In this document: in pieces, positions 34,532-47,907 of the stretch | Layout of the letters: each line of letters begins with the position of its first letter | How positions within the stretch are numbered: position 1 is the first letter of the stretch | NCBI RefSeq assembly: GCF_000801105.2 | Contig: NC_079514.1 | Coordinates: 33,157,075 to 33,221,074 of the forward strand | Origin: Raphanus sativus | Taxonomy: Eukaryota; Streptophyta; Magnoliopsida; Brassicales; Brassicaceae | DNA length: 64,000 nt | Direction: 5' to 3' | Notes under the pieces: model-generated | Databases searched by the model: none | What the model was told of the DNA's origin: nothing | The model's input: the letters and a program-made list of their open reading frames with translations, nothing else | Made by a program: the position numbers and the translations under genes

Positions 34532-35153
34532 CCCTGTTTGAAATTGCGCTAGGCGTAACGCGTGCGGCCGATCTGCGCCTAGCTAGTTGAGAGAAAATCG
34601 GGGATTATTCGGGGATTACGCGGGGATTAATTTTGTACAGTTTTATCAGATATATATTATCATATGTAAAAGTACATAAGAATTCGTAGTGGTCTACTGG
34701 CTTGAGCTCACTAACTCAACTGGAGGTCCCGGTTTCGAACCACAAACCATGTTTTTATTGTTACTTTTACTCGTTTTGTTTTTAGTGAACACTAAAAGAC
34801 TGTTTTGTCCCCATCTTCTTCCTGTGTTCGTAGATCTGAAAATATGTATTTCATCTCAGACTTTTTTTTCCCACTATAATGGCTTGTATTTACTTGTTTT
34901 CTTTAGGTTTTCACTACTAATAGCATATCTTGACCTCAGCATATGATTTTAAAACCAAATTATACAAGTTTTCTGAAATTCAAAGAACGAGTTTCTTTAA
35001 TAATTCGCCGATTTCTGCAATAAAGCGGTTAACTCGGACTTTACTCGATCGTCCGCGTTATACTTCCGAACAGCTTCAATTCGCCACGGCGGGGCTCCGG
35101 TTTGCGCAAACGCGGCCGCGTACTCGGCAACTCGCCCGAGTTTTAGAACAGGG
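34532..35153. mobile_element. hAT deletion derivative, copy 2, beside AGP2
   Basis: Starts CCCTGTTTG, ends GAACAGGG, flanked by a perfect 8-bp duplication GATCAATG (34524-34531 and 35154-35161). Both ends match the copy at 2755-4565 (GCGTGCGGCC and CTAGTTG-type left subterminal, GCGGCCGCG right subterminal), but the interior is different and the transposase remnant is absent. Its right end is only about 30 bp from the AGP2 stop codon, so it lies in or just beyond the AGP2 3' UTR. Confidence 0.88.
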
Positions 35154-35184
35154 GATCAATGTATCAGCCGAACTCAAAAGCTCT

Positions 35185-35571
35185 CTAAGCGAAAGCGACA
35201 GCGTAGAGTGCTCCGGCAACAAATGTTCCCACAAGGAAAGCATGATTAGCCCACGCGGCGCTTACAGGCGCTTCAGCACCGGTGTCTGGTCCCGGAGCCG
35301 GAGCCAAAGTCGGGGTTAATCCGTCGGAAGGACCAGAGGCGGGAGCATCGGTTAGAGGAGGAGAAGCAACTGGAGATGTTGTTGGAGCTGGAGTTGGCTC
35401 GTTAACTGGAACCGGCGGTGAAGCAAGCGGAGAAGGTGATTCTGCTGTCATGGGAGGAAGCGACGTCGGTGGAGAAATGGTGGTGGTTGGTGCCGGGGCT
35501 GGAGCTTGAGAGAAACATGAATTGGCCAAGAAACCGAGAAAGATCACAACTTGCAATGCCTTAGGACTCAT
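35185..35571 (-). CDS. AGP2: Classical arabinogalactan protein, AGP2 orthologue
   Basis: A 128-residue cell-surface proteoglycan core. It has a signal peptide (about residues 1-21, ending CFS before QAPAPAP), a central Pro/Ala/Ser/Thr-rich domain with many AP, SP and TP dipeptides (QAPAPAPTTT, SPSPLASPPVPVNEPTPAPT), which are hydroxylation and arabinogalactan attachment sites, and a C-terminal AWANHAFLVGTFVAGALYAV hydrophobic segment typical of a GPI-anchor signal. Single exon, normal length. Compared with Arabidopsis AGP2 (from memory) it is nearly collinear. The gene is preceded by a TATA box at 35671. A hAT insertion lies directly downstream and may provide or alter its polyadenylation region. 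Confidence 0.95.
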   Translation of the reverse strand: MSPKALQVVIFLGFLANSCFSQAPAPAPTTTISPPTSLPPMTAESPSPLASPPVPVNEPTPAPTTSPVASPPLTDAPASGPSDGLTPTLAPAPGPDTGAEAPVSAAWANHAFLVGTFVAGALYAVAFA

Positions 35572-35670
35572 CTTTAGATTTGATTATGTTTGAAACTGGA
35601 AACTCTGTTAAATGTTTTAAGCTCTTGTTCTTTGTTTGGTGGCGTGTGGAATTATGAGAGAAGAGAGGTT

Positions 35671-35679
35671 CTATATATA
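35671..35679 (-). promoter_or_regulatory. TATA box of AGP2
   Basis: Minus-strand TATATATAG about 100 bases upstream of the AGP2 start codon. Confidence 0.7.
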
Positions 35680-35699
35680 CTCGATGGTTGGGATTAATT

Positions 35700-37739
35700 A
35701 ATTAATTATCGTTGTGACTTGTGACCACTAATCATGCAAACCACATACCTTGATACAACATGGCTTAGCTTGACAACGGCGGTTCGAAAATATTTTTTTT
35801 CTTCTTTATTTATGCTTTTTTATTTGACTTGGCGTGTTTGGGTTTTGAAGTTTCCTTGAAGGATCATCTACATGGAGAAGCACCAAACTGATGCACTGAG
35901 TTCTGCCAGGTGTCTAAATTTGTTGTTTTTGCTTAACCGCGTTATGATTTATGAACTTGAATTCTTGAATAGTGCCGTGCCAGGCTGCCAGCCTTTCTAG
36001 GAGCTTGAGTTGAGGCATGTTTAGAAATCTGATTTTGTAATTTTTTAAACGATATAAAATTTTGAAAACGAGTAGTAATAATAAAGAGTCATAATAACGT
36101 CTGAGGACATAAATTTTTTAACATTTTGACCAAAAAAAAAAATAAGGTCTTAGGAATTCTTGTTTTTCTTTCTTTTTCTTTTTATTTTGCTTCTAAGTCA
36201 TATCTACTCATGAAGGCATTTTCTGATTATTTCCATTAGATTCAATATAAAAATAAATTTATATAACAAAACTAAAACAAGCAGCGGTTTCCATATGTAT
36301 TATATATAAACAGAATAGAAATTTATGTTAACTATCAATATTCACAAAACTAAACATGAAATGAAAACTAATTATAAAGTATAAGTATAATTTTATTTAT
36401 TTTTGTAAAAGAAGTACAAAATATTTATGTGGAAACAAAATTTGAGATAACGAAATTACTAAATCCTTATAAATTAAATAGATATACATAAAGAGATGAA
36501 AATTTTCTTTTAGTTGTTGATGATTGGTTTTGAACTTACGTGAAAAACATAGATAAATTTTAATCTATTAAAAGAGAAGAGAAGTACAAATTAATACTAA
36601 CCCTTAAATTTGTACAATATTTACAATCCACTGCCACCAAGTCAATTAATAAACTTAATGTTAATTATTTATTGTATTTTCCTTATTTAATTAAAATTAA
36701 AACTATTACTTCATATATTCTAGCTAACCAAAGAATTAATCATATTTTCGATACTTTGTGCAATCGATTTAAGATAAATTACTATTTTGTTATTATTTTA
36801 TGTTGTAAATAAAAATACTCCTAGTTTTGATTGTAAAATATTGACACACACATAATTTTTTTATTTAAATCCAGTGTAAGAATGTAAAATGTTAGATAGA
36901 ATGAAAAACCTGAAGAACGAGTAATGGTTATTTACGTTGTTGTTGATGTTTTAGTACAATCAGTCTCATGTTCTTAATCATGATGATGATGATGATTTGA
37001 ATTCTATGGATATATATCGTAATTATATGTAATTAGATATACGCAGTAATAATAATTATTATGCATGCATAGAGAAAATACAATATTGTTTTAAAAATTA
37101 CATACTTATATTTTTATTATTTATTAGTAATAAATAAGGTATTGAATAAACAAATTTAGGTATTTGTTTAATCAACTTAGAATATATATATGCAATATTG
37201 TTTGAAAGCTATGTAGTTATATTTTTCATTATTTATTAGTAATATCTAAAAAGTTAAAACCACATAAACTAGTTATCTACATAATATATAATTAAAATGT
37301 AAATTAGTATGTAAATATAATATTTTATTTATATTTCATATAAATAATATTCAAATGTAAATCAAATATTATAAATGTTGAAGAATATAAAATATATAGC
37401 ACCAAATTTTAATTAGTATATATAACAATTTTATCATACATTAAAAGTTTGGTCCATAAAAACTAAAAACAAAATATTTATGCAGACGGGCGGGTCATAT
37501 TTTAAAAATCTGGATAAAATGGTTGAAAATTTAAAAATAAAATAAATTATCCAATATAAACTATAAATTATTATGTTCAAGTTTTTATAATAAACAGTAA
37601 TTTAATAAATTTAAATAATAAAATATATACAACCATTTATATAAAATCAATATTTATTTATAAATATGTAAAAAATAAACACACATGACATTTAAATTAG
37701 ATTGCCTCAATACCCTAAAATAGTAGTTCTACTCCTTTT
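35700..37739. other. AGP2 upstream region, AT-rich
   Basis: No supported gene. It includes an (ATG)n/(GAT)n microsatellite at about 36980-36996. Beyond roughly 36.0 kb the sequence is low-complexity AT-rich. Confidence 0.4.
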
Positions 37740-38230
37740 AATTATTCGGGTAAAATATACAATTAGCAATATGGTCATTCAGATATCCATTCAAGTATGA
37801 TTCGTTTTTCAGATATCAAATTTTTTAAGTTTTGAAATTAAGATCCGTTCGAGTATTATAAGTTTTCTCGTGAGTTCTGAGTCACATCCTTCTAGATTCA
37901 AGTTGGTTAAGTATTGGAATTTAAAAATATATATATATATATAAAATTTGAGATAATGTACCAAAAATAACCATGTTATCCTATTTGGTTCATATATTTT
38001 GTATCTAAAATATAAATAATCTAAAACTAATCAAATAACCAAAAATAATCATATCATCTGTTCTGGTTCGAGTTGTTCTGGTTCGAGTTCGAATTAATGT
38101 ATAGAAACTTAAAATATTCAAATAACCAATATACATTTAGTTATATAGTGACACATCTAAAATATAATACTAATTATGAAAAACAGATATCAATTTTTTG
38201 AAAAATCAAAATCAAAATCCGAGAGGATAC
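37740..38230. repeat. Decayed relative of the TTCGGGT TIR element
   Basis: AGTTTTGAAATTAAGATCCG followed by TTCGAGTATTATAAGTTTT aligns with 7638-7680 (GGTTTTGAAATTAAACCCC, TTCGAGTATTATAAAATTT) in the same order. The GC motifs have largely mutated, so the copy is old. Confidence 0.5.
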
Positions 38231-38625
38231 GCGGATCTTACTCTATTACTCTAGTATATTCTTAAGTCATTCGACTAAGAGCAATTTTGAAGATTTGAGG
38301 CTAATTTTAACATTATGAGTACGTGTGTTATTAGTATGTCTTGTCTCATGGATTTAACCTTTTTCTTGTAAACGTATTATAATGGTTTATGCTGAAAACG
38401 TTGTGGTACATCTCGACTGTATATACGCGGGCTGGGGCTGGACGAAGGTGTCATATGTTAATGTTAATTTAACTAATTAATATTTAGGAGAGATAATATG
38501 TACTATTTTCTTGAATTTTTATTATTCTTCCCAATATTTTAGTGACAGATTGTTTGGTTCCCATTATTCTGACAACCTACAAGCTTACAAACTTAAAACG
38601 CGTACTCGTATTCAAGTGATACTAA

Positions 38626-39266
38626 TCTATCTTATTAAAACAGAAACATTCTGTTGGACCTAACATTTATTTTGTAAGTTTTTAAATTAAATACATCTTT
38701 ATACTTTATAGTTAAACATACATTAAATCATTAATGTTCCTTTCTTTATACTACTATCCATGTTTCCAAACAATATACTTATTTCTTACTACTATCAATG
38801 TTTCCAAACAATATATTTTATACTACTATCAATGTTTCCAAACAATACAATAATTAATCTTAATATTTTATATCTATCATTTTCTCTTTAAAATTTTGTA
38901 GAAACATCATAATTTCATAAATTGCAAAATAATGAACTTTAAAATTTGGATTATAAGATTACAAATTATGAAACTATTACAATTTAAATCAAATGAGATT
39001 ACATATTGGTCATCCATCAGTTCAATCGGTTAGTCTCGAATTTTAGTGATTTTTGTTAATATGAATATTTTAAAAACCTAAATTAAATTGTCAGATCTCC
39101 GGATTAACCGGTATAATCACAATCGGGTTGAATTTAGAAACACTGATTTAAATGCAAAAATATTTTAAATACACTCTTTAAAAGTTACCAAAATATTTGT
39201 TAAGTTATTAGTAAAAATTTTCATCGTAAAATATTCCGCGCTTCCAAAGCGCGGATGATAATCTAG
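38626..39266 (+). mobile_element. Small non-autonomous Helitron, copy 2
   Basis: Begins TCTATCTTATTAAAACAG after host A (38625), ends with hairpin CCGCGCTTCCAAAGCGCGG, ATGATAATCTAG, then host T (39267). It is homologous over its length to the complement of 5136-5833 and includes the same minisatellite unit, present in about three copies (38738-38850). Confidence 0.87.
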
Positions 39267-40560
39267 TTGGTATTATGGTTTGAAATCCTTAGTTACTAGG
39301 AATTTAGAACCTACCTAACAAATATTTCACTTAAATTACAAAATTGTTTCACCTTATATGTATATCTTCGTAAGAAATGTATAATTTAAATCTTTATTTC
39401 CTGACAACCTTGACCTTATCATACTTTCTAATTAACCAAAATATTATTTTAATTAATTCAATTCATAGAACGAGTTGGAAGAAGGCTTGGTAGGCCTCTC
39501 TTTGTAGATTTTGGTGGACGGTGGCCTGTGGAGGGTGTGGCCTAAGCTGACAATTTTTACTTTTTCTAATTAACCAAGCCCAAAATATTTTTTTTTCCTT
39601 TTTAAACCAAGTTCAGGGTTTAGCAGTTCGCATTACTCAAACTTCCACTATCCTTTGGGCTGAAGAAAAAAAAGAAGAATCCTGCCCAATAAGATTGGAA
39701 AAGTTTACCCTTGGTTGATTTGGTTACTTTGGAAGAATAGTAATGAAAAGTCTAACTGGTAACCATTAAAGGAACATTAGGAATAAAAAAGAAAAAATGC
39801 AGAGGAATAAAATTAAAGAAATATAATTCTTTATCAATTTTGGTGAGGAATAAATTTATTCTATGTTCCTTTAAAATAAAAGGAATAACAAAGAATGAAA
39901 AAAAAAAGATTCCATATAAATGGTAAAAATAATTAGGAACAGTAAGGAATGAACTATTCCCTTGTATTTCTTGGTCACCAGTTAGACCCGAAGTGTTTTG
40001 AAGGGAAGAGTTTTCTACCTACAGAAATTGTTTCAAAAGCAAAAAAAAAAGAATCGGACTTGTGGTTATGGGTCAAAATTTAGAAAAGGAACATGCAATG
40101 ATAAACTCAGATCAAGAAAATTGTGGAAACAAGAAATGGGCACCCTCCACTAGGTTGGGTCAAATGCATCGTAGGTGTTGGACATACCTAAGTTTTCTGG
40201 ATGGGCGTGGTGGGTTGCATAACAAGACCAAGGAGAGGGCCATCCTTTAAATTTCAAGGTGTGGGAGTTACTAAGGACTCTTCAAGACATTGAATGGTGG
40301 AGGATGACGCTGGAAGAAAAAATCAACTAATAGAGGGCTGATTTAGTGATCTCATTGTTCAAATAGTCTCCAGAAATGATCAAACGCAGTCGTATGTGGC
40401 AGTTTGTTATCCATTATGGCTTCAAGACATCTTGGCTTCAAGACATCTTTGAATTCGAATTCCTTTTTGTTGACAATATTGCATTACATTTTAGTTATGT
40501 TACGAAATGATCAATGTACCATCATAATTATGGTCAAAATGTAACGTAGATAAAGACACG
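39267..40560. other. Intergenic, possible retroelement scraps
   Basis: The stretch 40050-40450 is less AT-rich and has short translated pieces (WVKCIVGVG, ITRPRRGPS, SDLIVQIVSRNDQ) faintly like the RNase H tail of plant LINEs, but broken in several frames; not enough to call. The rest is AT-rich and unannotatable. Confidence 0.3.
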
Positions 40561-40817
40561 AAATATCCATCACCGGTTAAATCCGGTCTAAAATTCTCTC
40601 ATCGCCGCTTAAAAATGCCAATCACTTGTTACGGTTCGTTCGTCACCTGTCTTCCCGGTAATCCCGTCCTCTATTTCACATAATAATTAAATAAAATAAA
40701 ATAATTCACCAACCTTACACAAAAATTCAAACTCCTTCTCAAACGACCCCACACACACCGATTTTACCTTACGCGCCACGATCCGTCCGAGAGAGAAGAA
40801 ACCATTTTACCTGAAAG

Positions 40818-42497
40818 ATGGAGCCGCCGCCTAAGGCAGATATCGAAGTGAAGATAGATCCGAAAGCTGCGGATCATGGACCGAATAAGAAGGGAGGCGA
40901 CGAGATTGAGATCGAGACGAAAGGGAGCGATCAAACAGCGGCGAAACCGCTCGTTCGAACCGCGTCTGGATCGAAGAAAAACGTCCACTGGAGCCCCGAA
41001 TTGGTTTCCGGGTCTCAGGAACCGAATCAGTCGTCGTACACTGCCGGATCTAACCCGTACATTGCTCGTTCTCCACCAGAGACCACCGATGCTTCGTTGA
41101 AAGGTTTAAGAGTGCATATTAGGTTTCGTAACGGTCAAGATGATCCGGTTCAAAAAAAAAAAGATGATCCGGTTCGGATTTAAACTTTGATTATTTTTAT
41201 TAATCTAATGTATTTATAATTGGAGGAGCAGATACGATGGAGTCTGTGAAAGGAGCGCTTGGGAGATGGGGAAGGAGAGTTGCTGAAGCCGCCAAGAAGA
41301 CGGAGAGCCTTGCCGGGAACACGTGGCAGCATCGTATGTTTTTATTTCATTACAATATATTTTTTGGTGTAAAAAAAACAGTTTGATGCCACTCTGTTAC
41401 CGCTAGACAAACAACTCGTTGGTTATTTCATTATAATATGATCATCTTGTATGTATGTTATGTTACGTTACGTTCTTGTGTTTCAACCAGTGAGAACTGC
41501 TCCGAGTTTTGCTGATGCTGCAATGGGAAGAATTGCACAGAGTACTAAGGTTCTTGCAGAAGGAGGGTACGAGAAGATTTTCAGACAAACCTTTGAGACC
41601 GATCCAGATGAGCAGCTGTTGAACTCTTTTGCATGTTACTTGTCCACCTCAGCTGGTCCAGTTATGGGAGTTCTCTATGTGTCCACTGCTAAGCTTTCTT
41701 ACTCTAGTGACAACCCTTTATCTTACAAAAATAATGGTCAAACCGAATGGAGCTACTACAAGGTAAATATAACGCCAGACATCTTGTCTGAATTGTAGTC
41801 GTTTTGAAAGACACCATATCACCTCTGCGATCACTAACTATGCCGTGGACTTTAGATCCATTTCGTTATGGTTTCATTTCTGCGTTTTGAAACTTTCATC
41901 CGAGTCATAGAGTCATGGACTTTTGAGATTCAATGCATTTAACTTACTAAAGTGATTATAAATCAACACTTTGTGTCCTCTTTTGTTAGATGCTTAAGAC
42001 AATGCCTCGGTTATGATTTGTTAGTAGCATCAACTAATAAGCTTCCTTAGAGTGAGTGATTCATTGTGTGGAGGAGGATTTGTGAGAGTAGTAATGCGAT
42101 TTCATATTTTGTTACCTCGAAAACCATTCAACACGTTAGCATCAGTTTAGATTGTTTACCCATTTCAGTAAACTTGCTTAACTACTACACTCTTTTAGCA
42201 TCAGTTTGTCAGTGCAATAAACTTTGCTACGATGAGCGGCAGCTCTCATCTCTTTTGTTTGTTTTATACATTTCAATTAACACTTTTGGTGTCTTGTTTG
42301 TAAAACAGGTACTGATTCCATTACATCAACTTAAAGCAGTGAATCCATCAGCAAACATCGTGAATCCTGCAGAAAAGTACATACAGGTGATTTCGGTAGA
42401 CAATCACGAGTTCTGGTTCATGGGTTTCTTGAACTACGAAGGCGCTGTCACCTCTCTGCAAGAATCTTTGCAAGACAGTGGTTTAGGGCCAGTGTGA
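40818..42497 (+). CDS. GEM: GRAM-domain protein GEM (GL2-expression modulator)
   Basis: Four exons, 40818-41103, 41232-41333, 41491-41762 and 42309-42497, with GT-AG introns and intact phase, give a 282-residue protein. Arabidopsis GEM links cell division and epidermal cell fate by acting on GL2 and CPC expression and binding CDT1 (published knowledge). The N-terminal third is polar and disordered ([14 protein letters not shown]...[10 protein letters not shown]). Exon 2 holds [20 protein letters not shown]. The GRAM domain, a PH-like lipid or protein binding fold, is roughly residues 155-233 ([63 protein letters not shown]), followed by [20 protein letters not shown]. All hallmark family motifs are present. 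Confidence 0.94.
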
Positions 42498-45400
42498 TTG
42501 ATACACACACACACTTGGTGGATTCTTTGATGACCATTTTAAGCCTATTGATGATTGAGATACTCTCTCTCTTTTTTTTCTTTTTCTTTTGCTTAGTTAT
42601 TTTGATTACAGAAGACTCAATTGACATTATTTGCATAAATATAATTCTCTAAAAAACTTTTTGCTATATCATGTATGTCTTTTGTGCCATATCATTGCAT
42701 TAGGTGTTATTGATTGCTGTATAACGGCGTTGAGAAAGACCATGACCATGGCGTGTGTGTGATGCAACTTTTTGTAATAGTCAAAATGTATATTTACTAG
42801 CATTCTTGGTTCCTTATTTTGATGTATAGACAGTGAAGTTAGTTCAAACCATTGGTTTCATTGAATCACTTACCAAACGTGCAGAGTTCAAATGTGTTTC
42901 ATCATCTGTTCATCACTAAGGACCACTTTTGTTTTGTTTGTTTTAACCTCCTCTCCTGAATCTATTCACGTTTCTCTACTTAGAAAATCATTAAAATTAT
43001 CTGTAGTATTAAAAGTAGTCCTTAACTTCTATGATTTATCAGTTTCCACCTGAATTTTGTTAAGTGGTCCCTTCTTTTTTCGCTTTCAGATTCTAATATA
43101 AGAATTGAATTGTTAATAGAAGTATACATAAAACAATGGCGATTTTCTACATAAATTTTACTGTTACTTTCATTAAGTAAACTAACTGAGGTAGTTTTTA
43201 TTAGCACTACTGAGGTAGTTTATGTATGCGATATTTTTAGTTTTCCATAGTCTTCAAGACTATACAACTCACACATAACACGGCAATGAAGGCAGAACTC
43301 AATAGATTCCTATAATAATATGACAAAACTACAAAAACGTGAATGAAAATAAAAAAACTGAGCGTGACAAAGGGGGAAAAGCAAGAAAGTGAGGGCCAAA
43401 GAGAAGAGAAGCTCCAATCCTGTGAAGCTTGGGGTAAGTTTATGCAAGGTCCCCCACACTTATCACTCCTTTATCACATGTAAAACGATTTTCTACATGC
43501 ACTCTCACAAACTTTTCCACTTTCTACATTTGACCCTTGTTTTTTCCTTTTCACCTTTATCCCCCCCCCCAATTTTACTTTTTTTCTTTCTTTTTCCCTT
43601 AGCATAAATAAATCTTTAATTTCGGAATCTCAAAGCTGCAATGTGGTGATCAAAATTATAATTAAGAGTTAATTATATTTGGGTCTGATCTTTTCAAATT
43701 TCTACGTAAAAAGTAAATGTAATTTGATATTTTGATCATTTATATTCTGCAATATAATTTTTTATTGGTTAAATTATTTGTAGTTATTGTTGTTTTTAGA
43801 CAAACGATAAAAATTGAATACAAATTTGTAATTTTTTAATTTTCGTGCAAAAACTTTAAAACTCATTTATTTTGATACAGAAAAGTATTAGTTAGAGATC
43901 TAATTCAATCTAGTGCAAGTTCCTATATAATTTTCAAACATGTCATAGAAAAAACCTTGTCATAAATTTGTTTTTTTATATCTTGTCCTGTATTTTCTTT
44001 TTAAACTAATCCATATCAGTTACATCATGGATTCCATTTGCATAATATAAGCTGGTGAAAATTTATTAGTACATAATGATTAGACAAAGTGCAGTGTCTT
44101 ATTTGTGTGTCGAGAATATTAAACAAACTCCTAAGTCACTAAAATATTTAGTTAGTTTTGTAATTAAGAAAATGGACCAGGCATGCCGCATGCATTAGAG
44201 CTTATATATATACATTACATTAGAGGTATTATAAATATTAAAATACATTTATAGATATTACCGAAATGTATAATTATTCTGAACACTAAAGTTAAAAGTT
44301 ATGTCTGAAATCACGATATCAAACTAGATTCGATTCCCTTGTGCAACTAACCAAAAAAAAATGTCCTCACTAACACTATAATAAGTATATCAAATATATG
44401 AAAAACAATGTATATAACTGGATTAGTTTGCTTTGTTCTTAGCCATATTGCGCTGAAATCCGATATCACAAGTCTTCAACATATTTTACATAATTTCGTA
44501 ACTAGTAAGAAACAATCTAAATATCTTTTTACTTCAATGGTTTTTATAAAATATTATTTAAAGCAATTGAAATCAAGTAAAGGTTTTTCTTAAAATATAG
44601 GCTTTTCAATTTTATCCTTGTCAATAAGGAAAACCACAAACTATTGATATAATACTGACCCAAGGCGATCTATTTGAAAACAAATTATTGGTATTTCCAA
44701 ATCTCATAATTGGTATAACTTTTTATACGTGCTGTATTTTAAAGACATCTTTCTACAAGTGTAACATGAAGATAAATTCTTAATGGACTTATATGGAAAG
44801 GTGTTAAAAAAAAGGTCCTCTTTCACTATTCATATGATGCTTTGATGCTTCTTTTTATTGCATGGAAAAACAAAAGATCATATAAATTATTCTTTTCGAA
44901 ATTGTTAATTATTATGAATTTACATATATTACATACATTCAAGTGTGTACAAAGAGAGCCAAGTAAGATGTTCCAAAATTTTGGATCTTTATTTTATTTA
45001 GGAAATATTGAAAAATGTGAGGTTATAATTGATTTTGTTTCTTATCAATCAAATACACATCTCTGACATCATGCACATGAATACATGACCAGTTAGTTGC
45101 TGTTGTAATACACATACGCACTTATATAAAAATATTTCAATTGACAATCATATCAGGACTGTCGCTTATAAATGAAATTGTTTTTTTAACTGAATATAAA
45201 TGAAATTGTTTTAAAGCTTACATATAAATCTATATTAATATCGACAACATGCCTTCTAAAGATTTGCACTCGGGTGGTGAGTACAATAATGATAATAGTA
45301 GAACCATTGTTATACACTTGTTTAACTTAGAAATGTTGTTATGAACAAAAATAGTTCCATTTATGATAATATACACAATAGACTATATATAAATGTTGAA

Positions 45401-47898
45401 GAAAACTATCAATGAGAAGTCATGAATATAGAAAAACCTAGAATTAATGTTCAGTACTACTACCCATAAATATGATCATACCAATATGTTGTCGCCAGTT
45501 ATGGAGTGTAACTTTTAATACTCTCTTCAACAGGATCCTGCAATGAGAGGAGAATCTCGTACACATTTTTTTTTTAAAGTGTCGTACACAATTTTGGTGT
45601 TGAAATTTAAAACAAGCAATTATTTTGAATGATGTTTTTTTTTTTGCTAAATCGTGACTTTTTAATGATGTTGTGAGGTTACAACTTCCAATAATTTTTC
45701 GAAACTAAAATGAGGACTATTTTAAAATGTATAAACAACGAAGTGGTAATGTTATAGGTTGTTTGATCGCATTTGTTTTTCTTGACTACTGAACCATAAA
45801 ACTGACAGAAATAATGTCTAGGAATAGTCTTTGTTGGCAAATCTAGGATGAGAGATTACCAAAAAAAAATTCTAGGAAGACAGTAGCTAATAGCTAATGT
45901 TCATACAAGAACAATAATCAAATCGGTTGAGTGGATTTTTTACTAATCTCGAAACTTATTACTAAATATACAGTGGTAAGGCCTTAAGGGTCGCCCTCTA
46001 GTACGAGCAACTAGCAAGTAATTAATCTTCTTAATACCGGTCGTATAATAGCAATAAAGTTGGCGTTATGGAAGTAAGTGAAATTTAATTCTGCACACAA
46101 ACATGCATATATATATACTATATACTTTAAACCCCCAAAGAAGATGCTCATCTCGTTTTACACCCATCTCGATCTAAGTACTTTAATTTTTTTATATCTG
46201 GAATATTGTACTAGGTCTCAAGTTTGCAAGATGAAAACAATGAAGCTAATCACACTAATGAAATCAAAAATGAAATAATTCTTTTGTAATTATTGGTGAT
46301 TCAGGTTTGTACCATTTAACTTATCATATCAATATATCATGTAACCGTTAAATAATCCATTCATCAAAAACTTGTTCCTTGTTAAGAAAAATTTAGTAGT
46401 ACACATTTTGTTTATATGTACTTGAGTACTTTGGAAGATGTACGTATGGGTAGTTATCACGTTAAACTACTTTGATTATATAATAATATTAAGCTGCAAG
46501 AGAATATGTAAAATATAAAAATATTGAACGCGTTACGAATATACAGTATAATGTAAAAAAAAACTATGACAAAGTAACAGAGGAGATTCCCAAGGCTTCT
46601 TCTTGTGCTCAGAATATTAGTTTTTTCTGAACACGAGGAAAGAGAGAGCAAGATGAGATGTTGACCGGTCGCATAGTCAATACAAAAATAAGTGGGCCCC
46701 CTAACACCTCTTTACAGGGCCCATTATGGCTTTTCCTTCTCCAATCCCCAAAACATGCAATTCTCCTCCGAGCCAATTATATATTTTCCTCAAACAAGGA
46801 AAATAAAAATTAAATACTCCCTATGGCAAAAAAAGTTTATGTATTAAAAGTATTCTCTGTATCTGAAAATTTATATTTAATTTCTTACACATTATAAAGA
46901 TAAATAAACATTTCATTAATATAATTTAATTTAATTTAGTATTTTTAGTTAATTTAATTTATTATAATTTTATTTTAATTTTATCCATGTTAGAAAAACG
47001 ATTATAATTTTATTACAATGTTTTTATGGCGATTTTTCCATAGTCAAGAAGAAAATCATAGTCGTTAATCATTTTTTAGTTTTAAATGTTCAAAATCTAG
47101 TGTTTAGTATTTTATTTACGTAACTGAGATATAAAAGTACAAATCCACAAAAAAAAATTGATGATTTATCATAACATTCATTAAAGGAAAAAAAACCTAC
47201 CCGCAATCGAACAATGGGAAATAACTATAATAATATCACCAACATCTTTTACCACCAAACCACCCTCTCCCATACTCTATAATATTAAATAGATTATATC
47301 CGAAAATTACAAAATTACATAAAATTAGTGTTTAATTAATCTATAAGTACTTTTTATTTTTTTATTAAACGCTAGATTCAGACCAACGTCCAACTCATAG
47401 TTACCACAATAATTACGAACATGGAACTTTACCACTTGTACTTTTATTTTATTTACAATTTAGTTTTAACTAAAATCAAACTATTCAAAAAAAAAAAACT
47501 TGAATCATAATTTCAAATAGAAGAGTATATTTTTATTTGAAATGTGGTATTTTTTTGTAATTCAAAGTAAAACATATATCCATTGCATTGTTTGACATTT
47601 TATAATTTCACATATATGCCAGAAGATAAAATACTGATTAGTTATATATATAACTTACAAATTCCAACAAAAATATGTACGTATTTATAAAAGAATAATT
47701 AATTAATTAATTTCAGTGAGACAGCAAATAACTTTTTTTGTTAACAACTCACAAACATTTTAGGGTTTATTTGCCACATAACAAAAAAGGAGATAATTAG
47801 ATTTTTAGTGAGAAATTAGAGAGAGAATAGAAAGATAAATAAGAAGAGAGAGGGTATTTTTGGTTAGACAGTGGGTAAAAATGTATATCATGATAGTA
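42498..47898. other. Long intergenic gap where PFK5 is expected
   Basis: 5.4 kb without a supported gene. The first 250 bases are probably the GEM 3' UTR, with a short (AC)n run at 42503-42513. A poly-C tract lies at 43561-43570. A Stowaway-like TACTCCCTATGGC motif is at 46815. In Arabidopsis this position holds PFK5 (At2g22480); I found no phosphofructokinase motif in any frame. Confidence 0.5.
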
Positions 47899-47907
47899 AA
47901 TTATTTA

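Noticed and set aside
35282..35509. Glycine/valine-rich plus-strand frame
   Set aside because: Antisense shadow of the Pro/Ala-rich AGP2 domain.
40062..40250. 62-codon frame near GEM as a possible gene or LINE RNase H
   Set aside because: Similarity to LINE tails is faint and needs several frame changes; kept only as a note in the intergenic entry.
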